Assembly: GCF_001440345.1 (NCBI RefSeq)
Contig: NZ_LJYX01000021.1
Coordinates: 310,001 to 374,000, forward strand
Length of the DNA stretch: 64,000 nt
Origin: Colwellia sp. TT2012
Lineage (GTDB): Bacteria; Pseudomonadota; Gammaproteobacteria; Enterobacterales; Alteromonadaceae
Reading direction: 5' to 3'
Shown: one piece after another, positions 41,383 through 49,944 of the stretch
Layout: every line of letters begins with the position of its first letter
Position numbering within the stretch: position 1 is the first letter of the stretch
Made by a program: the position numbers and the translations under genes
Notes under the pieces: model-generated
Seen by the model: the letters and a program-made list of their open reading frames with translations, nothing else
What the model was told of the DNA's origin: nothing
The model's database searches: none

Positions 41383-42618
41383 TTATTCTCCTGAGTCTTT
41401 TTTGTTATTACTGGCCATTTGTGTTTCGCTTGAATTTTCTTCACTTGCTGGCAATTCTTTTTCGGCATCATCAACCACTAAGGCTAATTTCATGCCATCA
41501 ACTGGGTAATCAAGTGCAGAAACAATTAATTGGTCACCGTCAGCTAAACCATTGGCGACAACAACATGGCTACCTTGTTGGCGAACAATATCAATAACAA
41601 CATAATGCAACTTTGATTCACTATCTAAAAGAGCCACCTTGCCATTGACCACTAAATAACGAGGAATTAGGGTTGCCTGACTAATATCATAGCCCTTAAT
41701 TTTAGCGTTAACGTAACTACCAAAACGTAGCGGTACACCCGTAGTATTGCCCGAATTTAATAAGTAAGGATCATTAATTTCAGCCACTAGATAACTCATA
41801 CGACTTTTATTATCAATGATACCTTCACTGCGTATTATGCGAGCTTGCCATTGTGTGCTTTGTCCTGCATAAGTACCCATTAAATTAACTTGGGCATTAA
41901 CACCTTGTTTATTTGACTCAGTTTTAGTTAAAAAAGCTAACTGATTATCGGCAACGGGCAAACGAATTTCTGCAACTGCCGTACCCAATACGTGACCGAT
42001 ATTACTGCCGACACCAACATAAGAACCTAAACCAACATTACGACTGTCTATCAAGGCATCGTATGGCGAGCGTATTTCAGTACGTTCTAAATTCCGTTTT
42101 GCCCGTAATACTGACGCTTGCGCAGATTTTACTCGTGCTAACTCTTGAGCAAGTTGGGGTTTACGTAAACTTAACTCGGTCGGCGAACTATTTTCAATTT
42201 GTTTCCATTCTCGTTCTGCTACTTTGCCTTGCGCCACTTCCTTTTCCAATGCTGCGCGTGCTGAAGCCATAGACGCCTGCGCATCAAGTAACGCTGCTTG
42301 ATAATCACTGGGGTCAATACGTGCTAATAACTGACCTTTGTTGACAAAACCGCCACGAACAAAAACCTCACTTAACTCAACAATTTCACCGTTGACTTGC
42401 GCAATTAATTCGGTTTCATATTTAGGTTTTACCATACCGTAAGAGTTTACTGTCAGTGTCATTGGTGCCACTGATATGCTTTCAACGGCGACAATAGGAG
42501 TATTATCAACTTGCTCTTTTTCCTCGGGTGGCTTTTTCATACTAGAAAAACCCACCATGGCGGCAATGCCAATAGCTAAAATGACAATAGGTATAATAAT
42601 TTGTTTTTTAGTGGCCAC
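41383..42618 (-). CDS. RND efflux periplasmic adaptor (membrane fusion protein)
   Basis: The HlyD/AcrA-type adaptor of the pump encoded next to it. The 411-aa product has an N-terminal membrane anchor or signal (about 8-25), a lipoyl half-motif (VNSYGMVKPKYETELIAQVNGEIVEL), a helical hairpin, a second lipoyl half (RTEIRSPYDALIDSRNVGLG), and beta-barrel and membrane-proximal domains. The start is a GTG supported by AAAGGA 6 bp upstream. The C-terminal 25 residues are Glu/Ser/Asn-rich and probably disordered. Confidence 0.93.
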   Translation of the reverse strand: MATKKQIIIPIVILAIGIAAMVGFSSMKKPPEEKEQVDNTPIVAVESISVAPMTLTVNSYGMVKPKYETELIAQVNGEIVELSEVFVRGGFVNKGQLLARIDPSDYQAALLDAQASMASARAALEKEVAQGKVAEREWKQIENSSPTELSLRKPQLAQELARVKSAQASVLRAKRNLERTEIRSPYDALIDSRNVGLGSYVGVGSNIGHVLGTAVAEIRLPVADNQLAFLTKTESNKQGVNAQVNLMGTYAGQSTQWQARIIRSEGIIDNKSRMSYLVAEINDPYLLNSGNTTGVPLRFGSYVNAKIKGYDISQATLIPRYLVVNGKVALLDSESKLHYVVIDIVRQQGSHVVVANGLADGDQLIVSALDYPVDGMKLALVVDDAEKELPASEENSSETQMASNNKKDSGE

Positions 42619-43046
42619 TTTTAATCCTTTTTCTAAAAGTTTGATGTTTTTAATTTGCTCTAGGGTTTTATTACAGGAAAATTTATTTTTATTTTATCCC
42701 GCTAGATTAACCAATTATTCATTACATGTATGAACAAAGATGTAACTCGGTATTACAAAATGCGCACCAGGTGATGAACCGGCCAAGCCTAAACTGTAAA
42801 TATAAATTTAAACCCTTTACTTTCATATAGATAAAGGCGTTTCTTTTATTGGTTAATATGTAAGCTATTAATTAATGTCAAAATAAAACTCTTTAGCTTT
42901 TGCTATATTTCACCATTTTTTAGTTATTTATTCATTGAACTTGCCAAACTAACCACTTCTGTGTAAACCATAAGCAATTTTGAAATCATTGGGTATAGCC
43001 CATTGAATGCGTTACAATATGACAAATTCTCTCCACGGCACTGCCC
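42619..43046. promoter_or_regulatory. Divergent promoter region between the RND operon and the cvfB-like gene
   Basis: 428 bp without a supported gene. For the rightward gene, TTGGGT (42989-42994), an 18-nt spacer and TACAAT (43013-43018) form a plausible promoter 28 bp before its ATG. On the other side, TTACAT (42720-42725) and ATGTAA (42738-42743) form a spaced inverted repeat that could be an operator for the efflux operon. Both are weak, sequence-only readings. Confidence 0.4.
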
Positions 43047-43901
43047 ATGACCAACTCACAAATAACCCCTCAAGCAACCATAGGTAAATTCAATCAGCTT
43101 AACATTGTTGCCTTGGCGGACAATGGCGCATACCTTGATGCTGGGGAGTTAGGTGAAATTTTATTACCTAAGCGCTATGTACCTGAATTATGCAAAGTAG
43201 GTGAAAGTCTTAAGGTTTTCATTTACCGCGATTCTGCAGATAGATTGATTGCTACCACGGAAACACCTTTAGCACAGGTGGGTGAATTTGTTTCTTTGAA
43301 AGTGATTGAAGTCAATAAAATAGGCGCTTTTCTTGATTGGGGCTTACCTAAAGATTTATTGGTGCCTTACAACCAGCAACACACCGCAATGGAAGTGGGT
43401 AAATATTACTTAGTCAGAGTTTTTCTTGACCAACTCACTGACCGTCTTGCTGCCTCAAGTAAGCTAGATAAATTTATTGATATATGGCCAGCCGAGTACC
43501 AACAAGGTGACAAAGTGAACCTCATTATTGGCGGCAAAACTGACTTAGGTTTTAAAGCCATTGTTAATGATTTACATTGGGGCTTACTTTACGATAATGA
43601 AATTTTTCAGCACCTTCGAGTTGGCAAAAAAATTACCGGCTACATTAAACATGTTCGTGAAGATGGTCGTTTAGATCTAATCTTATCGCGTGGTAGTAAA
43701 AATAAGGTTAATGATTTTTCTGCTAAATTATTAGCACACATTGCAGACCGTGGCGGTATTAGCCCTTTGCACGATAAAAGCTCTCCAGAGTTGATTCAAA
43801 GAACCTTAGGGGTTAGTAAAAAAACCTTTAAAGCGACGGTAGGAAACCTATTGAAAAAAGGCAAGATTACTATTGTTAAAGATGGCATAAAATTGGTTTA
43901 A
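43047..43901 (+). CDS. S1 RNA-binding protein, CvfB family
   Basis: The 284-aa product fits the CvfB/YitL family: repeated S1-type OB folds (IGKFNQLNIVALADNGAYLD; VGEFVSLKVIEVNKIGAFLDWG; VGKKITGYIKHVREDGRLDL) and a C-terminal winged helix (TLGVSKKTFKATVGNLLKKG). In Firmicutes CvfB binds RNA and affects virulence-gene expression; the role in Gammaproteobacteria is not established. It is monocistronic, with a strong terminator after it. Confidence 0.88.
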   Translation: MTNSQITPQATIGKFNQLNIVALADNGAYLDAGELGEILLPKRYVPELCKVGESLKVFIYRDSADRLIATTETPLAQVGEFVSLKVIEVNKIGAFLDWGLPKDLLVPYNQQHTAMEVGKYYLVRVFLDQLTDRLAASSKLDKFIDIWPAEYQQGDKVNLIIGGKTDLGFKAIVNDLHWGLLYDNEIFQHLRVGKKITGYIKHVREDGRLDLILSRGSKNKVNDFSAKLLAHIADRGGISPLHDKSSPELIQRTLGVSKKTFKATVGNLLKKGKITIVKDGIKLV

Positions 43902-43950
43902 CCTCTCTAAATAAAGCTAACTCAGTAATTTCAAATAAAAATTTCAAATA

Positions 43951-43988
43951 AAAAAGAGGCTATAATAATGTTATAGCCTCTTTTTTTT
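43951..43988. terminator. Bidirectional terminator between the cvfB-like gene and the TonB receptor
   Basis: AAAAAGAGGCTATAA (43951-43965) pairs perfectly with TTATAGCCTCTTTTT (43971-43985) around a TAATG loop, followed by further T's to 43988. The stem reads as a terminator on both strands and serves the two convergent genes. A tandem ATTTCAAATAAAA duplication lies just before it. Confidence 0.92.
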
Positions 43989-44076
43989 ACCCTGACTCAT
44001 TTCTCTATCTGCTTTAACTATTTAACCCAGCATACCACTTGCTATGATGATCCCTGCTTGAGCTGAGTAATAAACA

Positions 44077-46575
44077 TTAAAAGCTGCCACGAATGCCAAT
44101 ACTGAAATTACGACCAGGTAATGGCGCAATCTCTTTTATAAAAGACGAGTGCACCCGGGCATGTTCATTAGTTAGATTCTGCCCTTTCAAATACAAGGTT
44201 AAATCATCACCAACGCCAGCAATATAATAATTAACATGTGCATCAACCATAGTATAGCTATCTGTTGTGGTTTCTAACTCAGCAATATCTGTTTGTTCAA
44301 AGTAGTGGCTAACACTCAGTTCACTCGCAAAGTTATCCGCTTGATAATTAACAATAACACCAAGCCTCATCGGAGGAATACGCGGTAGATTACCCTTTTC
44401 GTCATTATCAACAAGCCTAGCTCGGATATAGTCGGCAATTAAGCTGGTTTTAACGGCCGATGACACTTGATAAACAAATTCAGCTTCAGCGCCATACATA
44501 TGCACATCAGCTTGCTGATAAACTAATATAGGTAAGCCTGATTCATCTTCATGGTCGTCTGCATGAGTATGTTCATGTTCTTCGACAAAAAATAGGCCAG
44601 TATTTTTCTGGTAATAATAATCATCAATACGATTATAAAATGCGCTAATAACATAACCAAAATCACCGTTAAATTTCCGTAAGGTCACATCCAGATTAAG
44701 CGATGTTTCGACCCTGGGTACTTGCTCAGCTAACTCGACCTGAATTTCATCACCTTCTTGATGTACAGCAAACATTGCGCCTACCTCAAAAGTGTTTGTG
44801 CCTATATGTGGACCAAATGAAAATAACTCGCCTGAAGAGGCGGCACGTTGTGACAGTGCCAGTGAAAACCCTAAGTTATAACCTGATTGGTAATCCCAGA
44901 CTAAACCTGCGGAAGCACTAATCGGGGTAAATGATTGCCGTTCAAATGATACTAATGTTTGATGGTGCTCATTATGTATTGGTTCATGATGTAATTCATG
45001 ACCTTCTTCAAAGCCGATCAAGCTATCATCAGCATCGATAGTGACTTGCTCTATTCTAGCGCCCAATTGCAATAATACCGGACCAAAATGTTTCTCTTCT
45101 AACCATGCCGCCGCGAACATTGCCGATTTAGCGGGTGGTGAGAAAGCCTCTTCGCCGAGAGCTTTAAAGTCTGATGCTTTATAATGAATAGTCCAGGCTC
45201 CTTGCCAACCAGAAAAATCGCGATGAAAAAGATCAATACGCGCTTCCGTACTTTTATTGCTAAAAGTTGTGCCAACTAAGCCTGACTCAATTTCTTGGTG
45301 TTGATAATCACTGTAGGCAAATTTTGTGCCGACCTTGCTAATGAAATTTTCGGCAAAATTATATTCGCCCAGCACTTGCCATCTATCTTGCTGCATTTTT
45401 GCATAAACACCGCTATCTTGGCTAGCACTCAGGGTTAACGGCTGAGTATGTTCATCAGCATGTTCCCCTTCATGGCTATGGCCAGGAATTCCGTAGTCTC
45501 TACTCATAAAACCATAAGAAAAACCGATAAAGCCATCGTCAAGTAAATAACTAGTACCGAAGGTGGCACCACTGGCGGTAGAGGCACTATTTTCGAGGCG
45601 GGCTTTCCCATGTTCTTCATCTTCACCATCAACGGCCTGATGTTCTTCTTCATGGGAGTCTGCTTCACCTGCAAGTTTATAGTCTTTCGAGTCACGCCAA
45701 AAACCATCCAAGTGAAAAGCGATATTATCTCGACCCGTTTGGATATTAATTGAGCCCTGCAGCTCATTGGAAACATCGTTATATTGTAACAAATAGTCAA
45801 TTTGATCGTCAGTACTCCTTGGTACACGTTCATCCACCACATTAACCACACCACCAATTGCACCACTGCCGTAAAATAGCGTTGCTGGACCACGTAATAC
45901 TTCTATTTGTGTTGCTGTACTTGTTTCTGTTGCTACGACGTGATCAGGACCAATACGTGAAGCATCGCCAACGTCTAAGCCATTTTGGGTAATAAGTACT
46001 CTAGGACCATCCAAGCCTCTAATAATGGGTGTACTGGCAACGGGGCCATAATAACTCGAATGAACACCCACTTCATTTTTTAGCGTCTCCCCTAAGGTTG
46101 CCGCTTGTTTCATTTTTAATTCATCGGCACTGAGCACATTAATAGGCAATGCCGACTCAATTAAAGAGCTATGTAACGGCGTAACATAGACATCAATAAT
46201 TTCCATCACAGAAGCAGACAAAACTACCTTTAGGTCAATGACGTCTTGCTCTTTAACAATAATTTGTTGATTACTATGCCCATAATTTCTAGCACTAATA
46301 TGAAGTTCAAAAACGCCTTGTTTAACGTCGGTAAAGGTAAATCGCCCTTGAGCATTGGAGCGTACTTGTTGTGTGCCATTAGCTAATTTCACTCTGGCAT
46401 TATAAATAGCTTGGCCTTGTTTATTAAGCACTACCCCTGATAGGCTCTGCGCTAAGCTGGTTTGACTAAAACATAACATTGTTGCAAATGTTGACAGTAC
46501 TCCGGTGTTAACAATTTTTTTAAGCTGGAATTTAACTTGACTATTGATACTCTTTTGATTGGCAAAAAAAGACAT
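44077..46575 (-). CDS. TonB-dependent receptor with His-rich loops (ZnuD-like)
   Basis: An outer-membrane active transporter, probably for zinc. In the 832-aa product: signal peptide ending at SLAQ (43), a carboxypeptidase-like regulatory domain (about 45-120), a plug domain (about 140-250) with PIIRGLDGPRVLI and IEVLRGPATLFYGSGAIGGVVNVVD, and a beta-barrel ending in aromatic Phe. Four predicted surface loops are rich in His and acidic residues: 308-322, 366-377, 523-538 and 665-676 (for example EEHEHTHADDHEDE). This is the hallmark of zinc receptors such as ZnuD. It lies downstream of a Zur-type site and a small Cys/His protein. Confidence 0.92.
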   Translation of the reverse strand: MSFFANQKSINSQVKFQLKKIVNTGVLSTFATMLCFSQTSLAQSLSGVVLNKQGQAIYNARVKLANGTQQVRSNAQGRFTFTDVKQGVFELHISARNYGHSNQQIIVKEQDVIDLKVVLSASVMEIIDVYVTPLHSSLIESALPINVLSADELKMKQAATLGETLKNEVGVHSSYYGPVASTPIIRGLDGPRVLITQNGLDVGDASRIGPDHVVATETSTATQIEVLRGPATLFYGSGAIGGVVNVVDERVPRSTDDQIDYLLQYNDVSNELQGSINIQTGRDNIAFHLDGFWRDSKDYKLAGEADSHEEEHQAVDGEDEEHGKARLENSASTASGATFGTSYLLDDGFIGFSYGFMSRDYGIPGHSHEGEHADEHTQPLTLSASQDSGVYAKMQQDRWQVLGEYNFAENFISKVGTKFAYSDYQHQEIESGLVGTTFSNKSTEARIDLFHRDFSGWQGAWTIHYKASDFKALGEEAFSPPAKSAMFAAAWLEEKHFGPVLLQLGARIEQVTIDADDSLIGFEEGHELHHEPIHNEHHQTLVSFERQSFTPISASAGLVWDYQSGYNLGFSLALSQRAASSGELFSFGPHIGTNTFEVGAMFAVHQEGDEIQVELAEQVPRVETSLNLDVTLRKFNGDFGYVISAFYNRIDDYYYQKNTGLFFVEEHEHTHADDHEDESGLPILVYQQADVHMYGAEAEFVYQVSSAVKTSLIADYIRARLVDNDEKGNLPRIPPMRLGVIVNYQADNFASELSVSHYFEQTDIAELETTTDSYTMVDAHVNYYIAGVGDDLTLYLKGQNLTNEHARVHSSFIKEIAPLPGRNFSIGIRGSF

Positions 46576-46615
46576 AAACTGGTTTCCGATACTTTTTTAG
46601 GTGATGCATACCACG

Positions 46616-46681
46616 CTGAGAATTTAGTTTCTCAGACAGGCAGCTAGGTGCGGGCTTAGTTACTTGCACTAAGCCCCGCAC
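46616..46681 (-). other. Two hairpins between the small Zur-linked gene and the TonB receptor
   Basis: CTGAGAA (46616-46622) pairs with TTCTCAG (46629-46635). GTGCGGGCTTAG (46648-46659) pairs with CTAAGCCCCGCAC (46669-46681) with one bulged C. No T-run follows on the coding strand. They may protect or separate the two parts of the transcript so that the genes are expressed at different levels. Confidence 0.55.
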
Positions 46682-46703
46682 AATAAAATACACGAGAAGA
46701 AAA

Positions 46704-47027
46704 TTACAGCGAGCTTGGCGGTGCTCTTAACGGCGGGATAATATAAGCCAGTGCGGCAAGCACGACACTGATAATTCGAATTTTGTTTAGTCTAGCTATG
46801 CTAGTTACTACTGGGTATAGCCGGATAGAGCTAGGTGGTGAATCTATACCTTGCTGGCATAAATGACAGTCATGTGATGCAATATTTAAAAATGCATCAA
46901 AGTCAACTTGAGTAAAATGTTCACTATGAGCAAAAAAAGTCGCACAAAAGAGCAAGAGCGTTATAACGCCCTGGCGAATTTTTCGCTTATAAATTTTAAG
47001 TTGACATTTAGCTAAGGTAAAGTTCAT
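46704..47027 (-). CDS. Small exported Cys/His protein of a zinc-regulated unit
   Basis: No named family recognised. The 107-aa product has a basic lead, a hydrophobic segment (about 20-35) ending AHS that looks like a signal peptide, then SHDCHLCQQG, a CxxC motif with two nearby His that could bind metal. It ends in a second hydrophobic stretch (about 84-97) followed by a short proline-rich tail. I chose the ATG at 47027: an upstream TTG at 47063 would place the Zur-type box inside the gene. The first gene upstream of the ZnuD-like receptor in the same direction, it may help zinc delivery, but this is inference. Confidence 0.68.
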   Translation of the reverse strand: MNFTLAKCQLKIYKRKIRQGVITLLLFCATFFAHSEHFTQVDFDAFLNIASHDCHLCQQGIDSPPSSIRLYPVVTSIARLNKIRIISVVLAALAYIIPPLRAPPSSL

Positions 47028-47063
47028 AAATGTTATAATATAACAATTTAAAGATGAACTCAA
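47028..47063 (-). promoter_or_regulatory. Zur-type operator overlapping a sigma-70 promoter
   Basis: The palindrome TGTTATAATATAACA (47031-47045), with AAA and ATTT flanks (47028-47049), closely matches the gammaproteobacterial Zur box as I recall it (GAAATGTTATAnTATAACATTTC). On the minus strand TTGAGT (47058-47063), a 17-nt spacer and TATTAT (47035-47040) form a promoter whose -10 lies inside the palindrome, so bound repressor would block it. The start site would fall at or next to the ATG at 47027. Confidence 0.85.
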
Positions 47064-47223
47064 TAGTTGCTTATTTTACCCTAATGAGCTTTCTCACTTA
47101 CGATCAAAAAAGCCATAAAAACATCAGGCTAAATAGCTCCGCTGCGCTATACTTTGGCCAGTTAACTCTATCTTTCTCTTGGGTAAAGTAGTTATGTTAT
47201 CTTATTAACACAAGGATTTATTT

Positions 47224-48489
47224 ATGGCCCCTTTGACTTACTCCCCGTTAAATATTCTCTGCCTGCACACCTTAAAACCAACATTATTGTTCATGCTGCT
47301 CATGGCTATGGCACTACCTAGTTATGGAGAGAGCTTTACCGCTAAACGTACCGGGCAAGGCTTTACTGGCTTAACCCAAGACTTTACCTCATCATTGAGT
47401 AACCCTGCGTTACTGACCAAATTTGATAACGATGATGATATTTTCTTTTCTTTAAATATAGGAGTTATGGCATCGGACAAATATGGTGTTGTTGATACTA
47501 CAAAAGAAATTAGTGATAACCTTGATAATTTAGCCAATGATATTAATGGCATTCAATGGCAAAATCTTCAATCACAAGACCAAGTAAAAAGTTACTCTGA
47601 TGACCTAAATCAACAAGTAGATGATATTATTGCTGACTTTAAAAAAATTGATAATAAGGTAGTAAGGGTACGTAATGGTTTGAACTTCCAAATGATTATT
47701 CCTAACCAGTATTTAAGTTTTGGACTATTTACCAATCAATACGGACGTATTGCTGGCACACTAGAGTACAGCGAAGGCGATAAAAAAATATTAAATGACG
47801 CGATTTCATCCGCTAACTTAAACTTAAATGATCTGGCGTCAGCAACCACTACCCTCGGTTATTCAATTGCCGAAGCTGGTGTTATGGCTGCTTATCCTGC
47901 GTTTAAACACGCCAATTATGATTTTAGTATTGGGTCAAAAATAAAATATCAACGCATTGATCTTTATTATAATCGCGGAAAAATCAGTGAATTTAACGAT
48001 GATGACTTTGAGATCAGTAATGACGAGAATATTACCAATAAAAGTGGTAGCAATATTGACTTAGGTTTATACCTAGCCTGGGGAGCAGAGCGTCAATGGC
48101 ACGTGGCTCTGGTCAGTAGTAACTTGCTAAAACAAACCGTACATCATGTTGCACAAGATATTACTTTTACTTTAAAAAACAGCACTGTCTTTGGTTTAAG
48201 TTATCAAAATAGTTGGTTAAGCCTAGCGACAGAGATAGACTTAACTGACCGAGCACAGTTTGCTGCTTTAGCGCCATCAAAATATGCTGGCGTTGGTGCA
48301 GAGTTTCGTTTCTATGAACACATTCAATTTCGCTTAGGTTATCGTACTGACTTAAATGGCATTGATGACGATATTTACACGGCCGGTATTGGCATTTCAC
48401 CTTGGACGGTATTTGCTATTGATATTGCCGCTTTCACTGGCGATAACGATACTATTGGTGCAGCCTTGCAACTCAGTTTAAAAATATAG
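47224..48489 (+). CDS. TraF-like outer-membrane beta-barrel protein
   Basis: The 421-aa product resembles the family annotated as conjugal transfer protein TraF (TraF_2), found in marine Gammaproteobacteria without any conjugation genes. A signal peptide (cleaved after SYG, about residue 35) is followed by GFTGLTQDFTSSLSNPALL, a helical insertion (about 95-150), and a run of amphipathic beta strands ending GAALQLSLKI, as in an outer-membrane barrel. AAGGA lies 8 bp before the ATG. No transfer genes are nearby, so a conjugation role is doubtful. It diverges from the Zur-controlled unit. Confidence 0.78.
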   Translation: MAPLTYSPLNILCLHTLKPTLLFMLLMAMALPSYGESFTAKRTGQGFTGLTQDFTSSLSNPALLTKFDNDDDIFFSLNIGVMASDKYGVVDTTKEISDNLDNLANDINGIQWQNLQSQDQVKSYSDDLNQQVDDIIADFKKIDNKVVRVRNGLNFQMIIPNQYLSFGLFTNQYGRIAGTLEYSEGDKKILNDAISSANLNLNDLASATTTLGYSIAEAGVMAAYPAFKHANYDFSIGSKIKYQRIDLYYNRGKISEFNDDDFEISNDENITNKSGSNIDLGLYLAWGAERQWHVALVSSNLLKQTVHHVAQDITFTLKNSTVFGLSYQNSWLSLATEIDLTDRAQFAALAPSKYAGVGAEFRFYEHIQFRLGYRTDLNGIDDDIYTAGIGISPWTVFAIDIAAFTGDNDTIGAALQLSLKI

Positions 48490-48515
48490 CTCGCGACTTA
48501 CAGTAAAGTAAATAA

Positions 48516-48535
48516 CTTAACTTAACTTAACTTAA
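48516..48535. repeat. CTTAA pentanucleotide repeat
   Basis: Four tandem copies of CTTAA, 27 bp after the TraF-like gene. A slippage-prone tract in non-coding DNA. Confidence 0.85.
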
Positions 48536-48573
48536 CAACCGCACTCCTAGACATATTGTCACAGTGAGTTGCG

Positions 48574-48785
48574 CGTACATCCTGTTTTGCTCGCTCCTAG
48601 ATATCCCTATCTCCGCGAGCTACCGTACATCCTGTTTTGCTCGCTCCTAGATATCCCTATCTCCGCGAGCTACCGTACATCCTGTTTTGCTCGCTCTTAG
48701 ATATCCATATCTCCGCGAGCTACCGTACATCCTGTTTTGCTCGCTCTTAGATATCCCTATCTCCGCGAGCTACCGTACATCCTGT
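48574..48785. repeat. Four 50-bp palindromic tandem repeats plus a partial copy
   Basis: Units start at 48574, 48624, 48674 and 48724 with a period of exactly 50 bp; a 12-bp partial copy (CGTACATCCTGT) runs 48774-48785. Each unit has outer arms GCTCGC and GCGAGC around an inner AGATA/TATCT pair, so each can form a hairpin. Copies 1 and 2 are identical; copies 3 and 4 differ at one or two bases, and in copy 3 the change makes the inner stem longer (AGATAT/ATATCT). It fills the gap between the convergent TraF-like and AstE-family genes and could act as a REP-like terminator or protein-binding array. Confidence 0.9.
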
Positions 48786-48791
48786 ACATAA

Positions 48792-49922
48792 TTAAAGTTC
48801 GAAATAATGACAAAGCACCTTATACAACTCAGTACCTTGATTAACGCTAGCAGAAGCAAAATGTAAAATAGGGATAACCTCTTGCTCAAGCGACACATAA
48901 TGCAATGCCTCACCATCACCATAGTTATCCATACGCAGAATTCGTACTAAAGGCTCGCCGGCAGCTAAGGGTTTGCCAAACTCAGCAAGGTAATCGACCA
49001 TACCGCCCATAGGAGAATATAAGGCTTTATAATCTTTCAAGTAACCCGCGTATCGAGTCATTTTTTGTGGCTGATATTGCTTATTATCAATAACACCCTG
49101 ATATTGTAAATAAGATAAAATACTTAAGGCATCTTGCTTGGCGACATCTAAGTCTATTTGCTCTTGCGAGCCCAATTCGACGGTGAAACTTTCCTTGTTA
49201 AAAGCCCCTTGCCCCATAGTAAATTTTCGACCCAAGTTTTCATAGGCCTGCTGTAAACTCCACCAAGGACAAAATGTCGCCTCATCCATAGCGCCATCAA
49301 AATCATTTGGAATGAGTAAGGTATGCTCAATATCAAAATATTTAGCGCTCTCTTGTGCATACTCAGGGCAATATAAATGTTTACTGGAAATTGGACCTGT
49401 GTGTAAGTCCAAAACTATATCAGCTTGGTGCGCTAGGCGCTGCAATTGATAAGCAATGCGTTGTCCTGTCGTTAGACCCCAAGAGTTGTGCGCTAACTTA
49501 GTTTCAACTTCACTAAGCAATAGTTGCTGAAATTTATCTTTTATTTCCTCTTCACTAGCATCTAAGTACTGTTGCGCAAAAGGCTCGATAACACTTTCAT
49601 CAAAATGGTACATCCTATTCCAGTTTACTCCGGTAATAGGATCAAACCGCCCTAAAGTATACTCACCATTTTTGTGATTACAGGCAACGGGATTTGCATA
49701 AGGTACTAAGGTAATATTACCTTGCAAGTTACAGTGCTGTAGTAGTTCCAATAATTGGAAAATAACAGCATTACCTTGCACTTCCGCGCCATGCATATTT
49801 GCCTGTATATAGACACTGGCAGCCGCATTATTTTCACCTTTAAAGGCATAAACAGGCACAGTTAGTTTAGCGCCACTGGCCATTTCGCCCACTGACATAA
49901 CTTCTTTGCTAAATTTATTCAT
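48792..49922 (-). CDS. AstE/AspA-family (M14-like) deacylase
   Basis: A zinc-dependent carboxypeptidase-fold enzyme of the succinylglutamate desuccinylase/aspartoacylase family. In the 376-aa product the zinc site reads HGAEVQGN (His and Glu) and DLHTG (His), and the catalytic Glu fits VELGSQ. The family removes succinyl or acetyl groups from amino acids. I chose the ATG at 49922, which has GAGGG 6 bp upstream, over the GTG one codon earlier. It is the third gene after a lysine riboswitch, following a succinyltransferase-like and a decarboxylase-like gene, so an N-succinylated intermediate is a reasonable substrate guess; here it could replace DapE. Confidence 0.85.
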   Translation of the reverse strand: MNKFSKEVMSVGEMASGAKLTVPVYAFKGENNAAASVYIQANMHGAEVQGNAVIFQLLELLQHCNLQGNITLVPYANPVACNHKNGEYTLGRFDPITGVNWNRMYHFDESVIEPFAQQYLDASEEEIKDKFQQLLLSEVETKLAHNSWGLTTGQRIAYQLQRLAHQADIVLDLHTGPISSKHLYCPEYAQESAKYFDIEHTLLIPNDFDGAMDEATFCPWWSLQQAYENLGRKFTMGQGAFNKESFTVELGSQEQIDLDVAKQDALSILSYLQYQGVIDNKQYQPQKMTRYAGYLKDYKALYSPMGGMVDYLAEFGKPLAAGEPLVRILRMDNYGDGEALHYVSLEQEVIPILHFASASVNQGTELYKVLCHYFEL

Positions 49923-49944
49923 CACATTCCCTCAATTATTTTAA

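Noticed and set aside
42476-42733. Open frame of 85 codons (plus strand) across the adaptor gene start
   Set aside because: Overlaps the efflux adaptor on the other strand, has no start signal, and is a shadow frame.
47028-47063. N-terminal extension of the small Cys/His gene from a TTG at 47063
   Set aside because: It would put the Zur-type palindrome and promoter inside the coding region; the ATG at 47027 fits better.
47224-48489. Conjugation function for the TraF-like gene
   Set aside because: No transfer or mobilisation genes are nearby; the sequence fits an outer-membrane barrel whose family name is historical.
48574-48785. CRISPR-like array
   Set aside because: The 50-bp units are contiguous with no variable spacers and no cas genes nearby.
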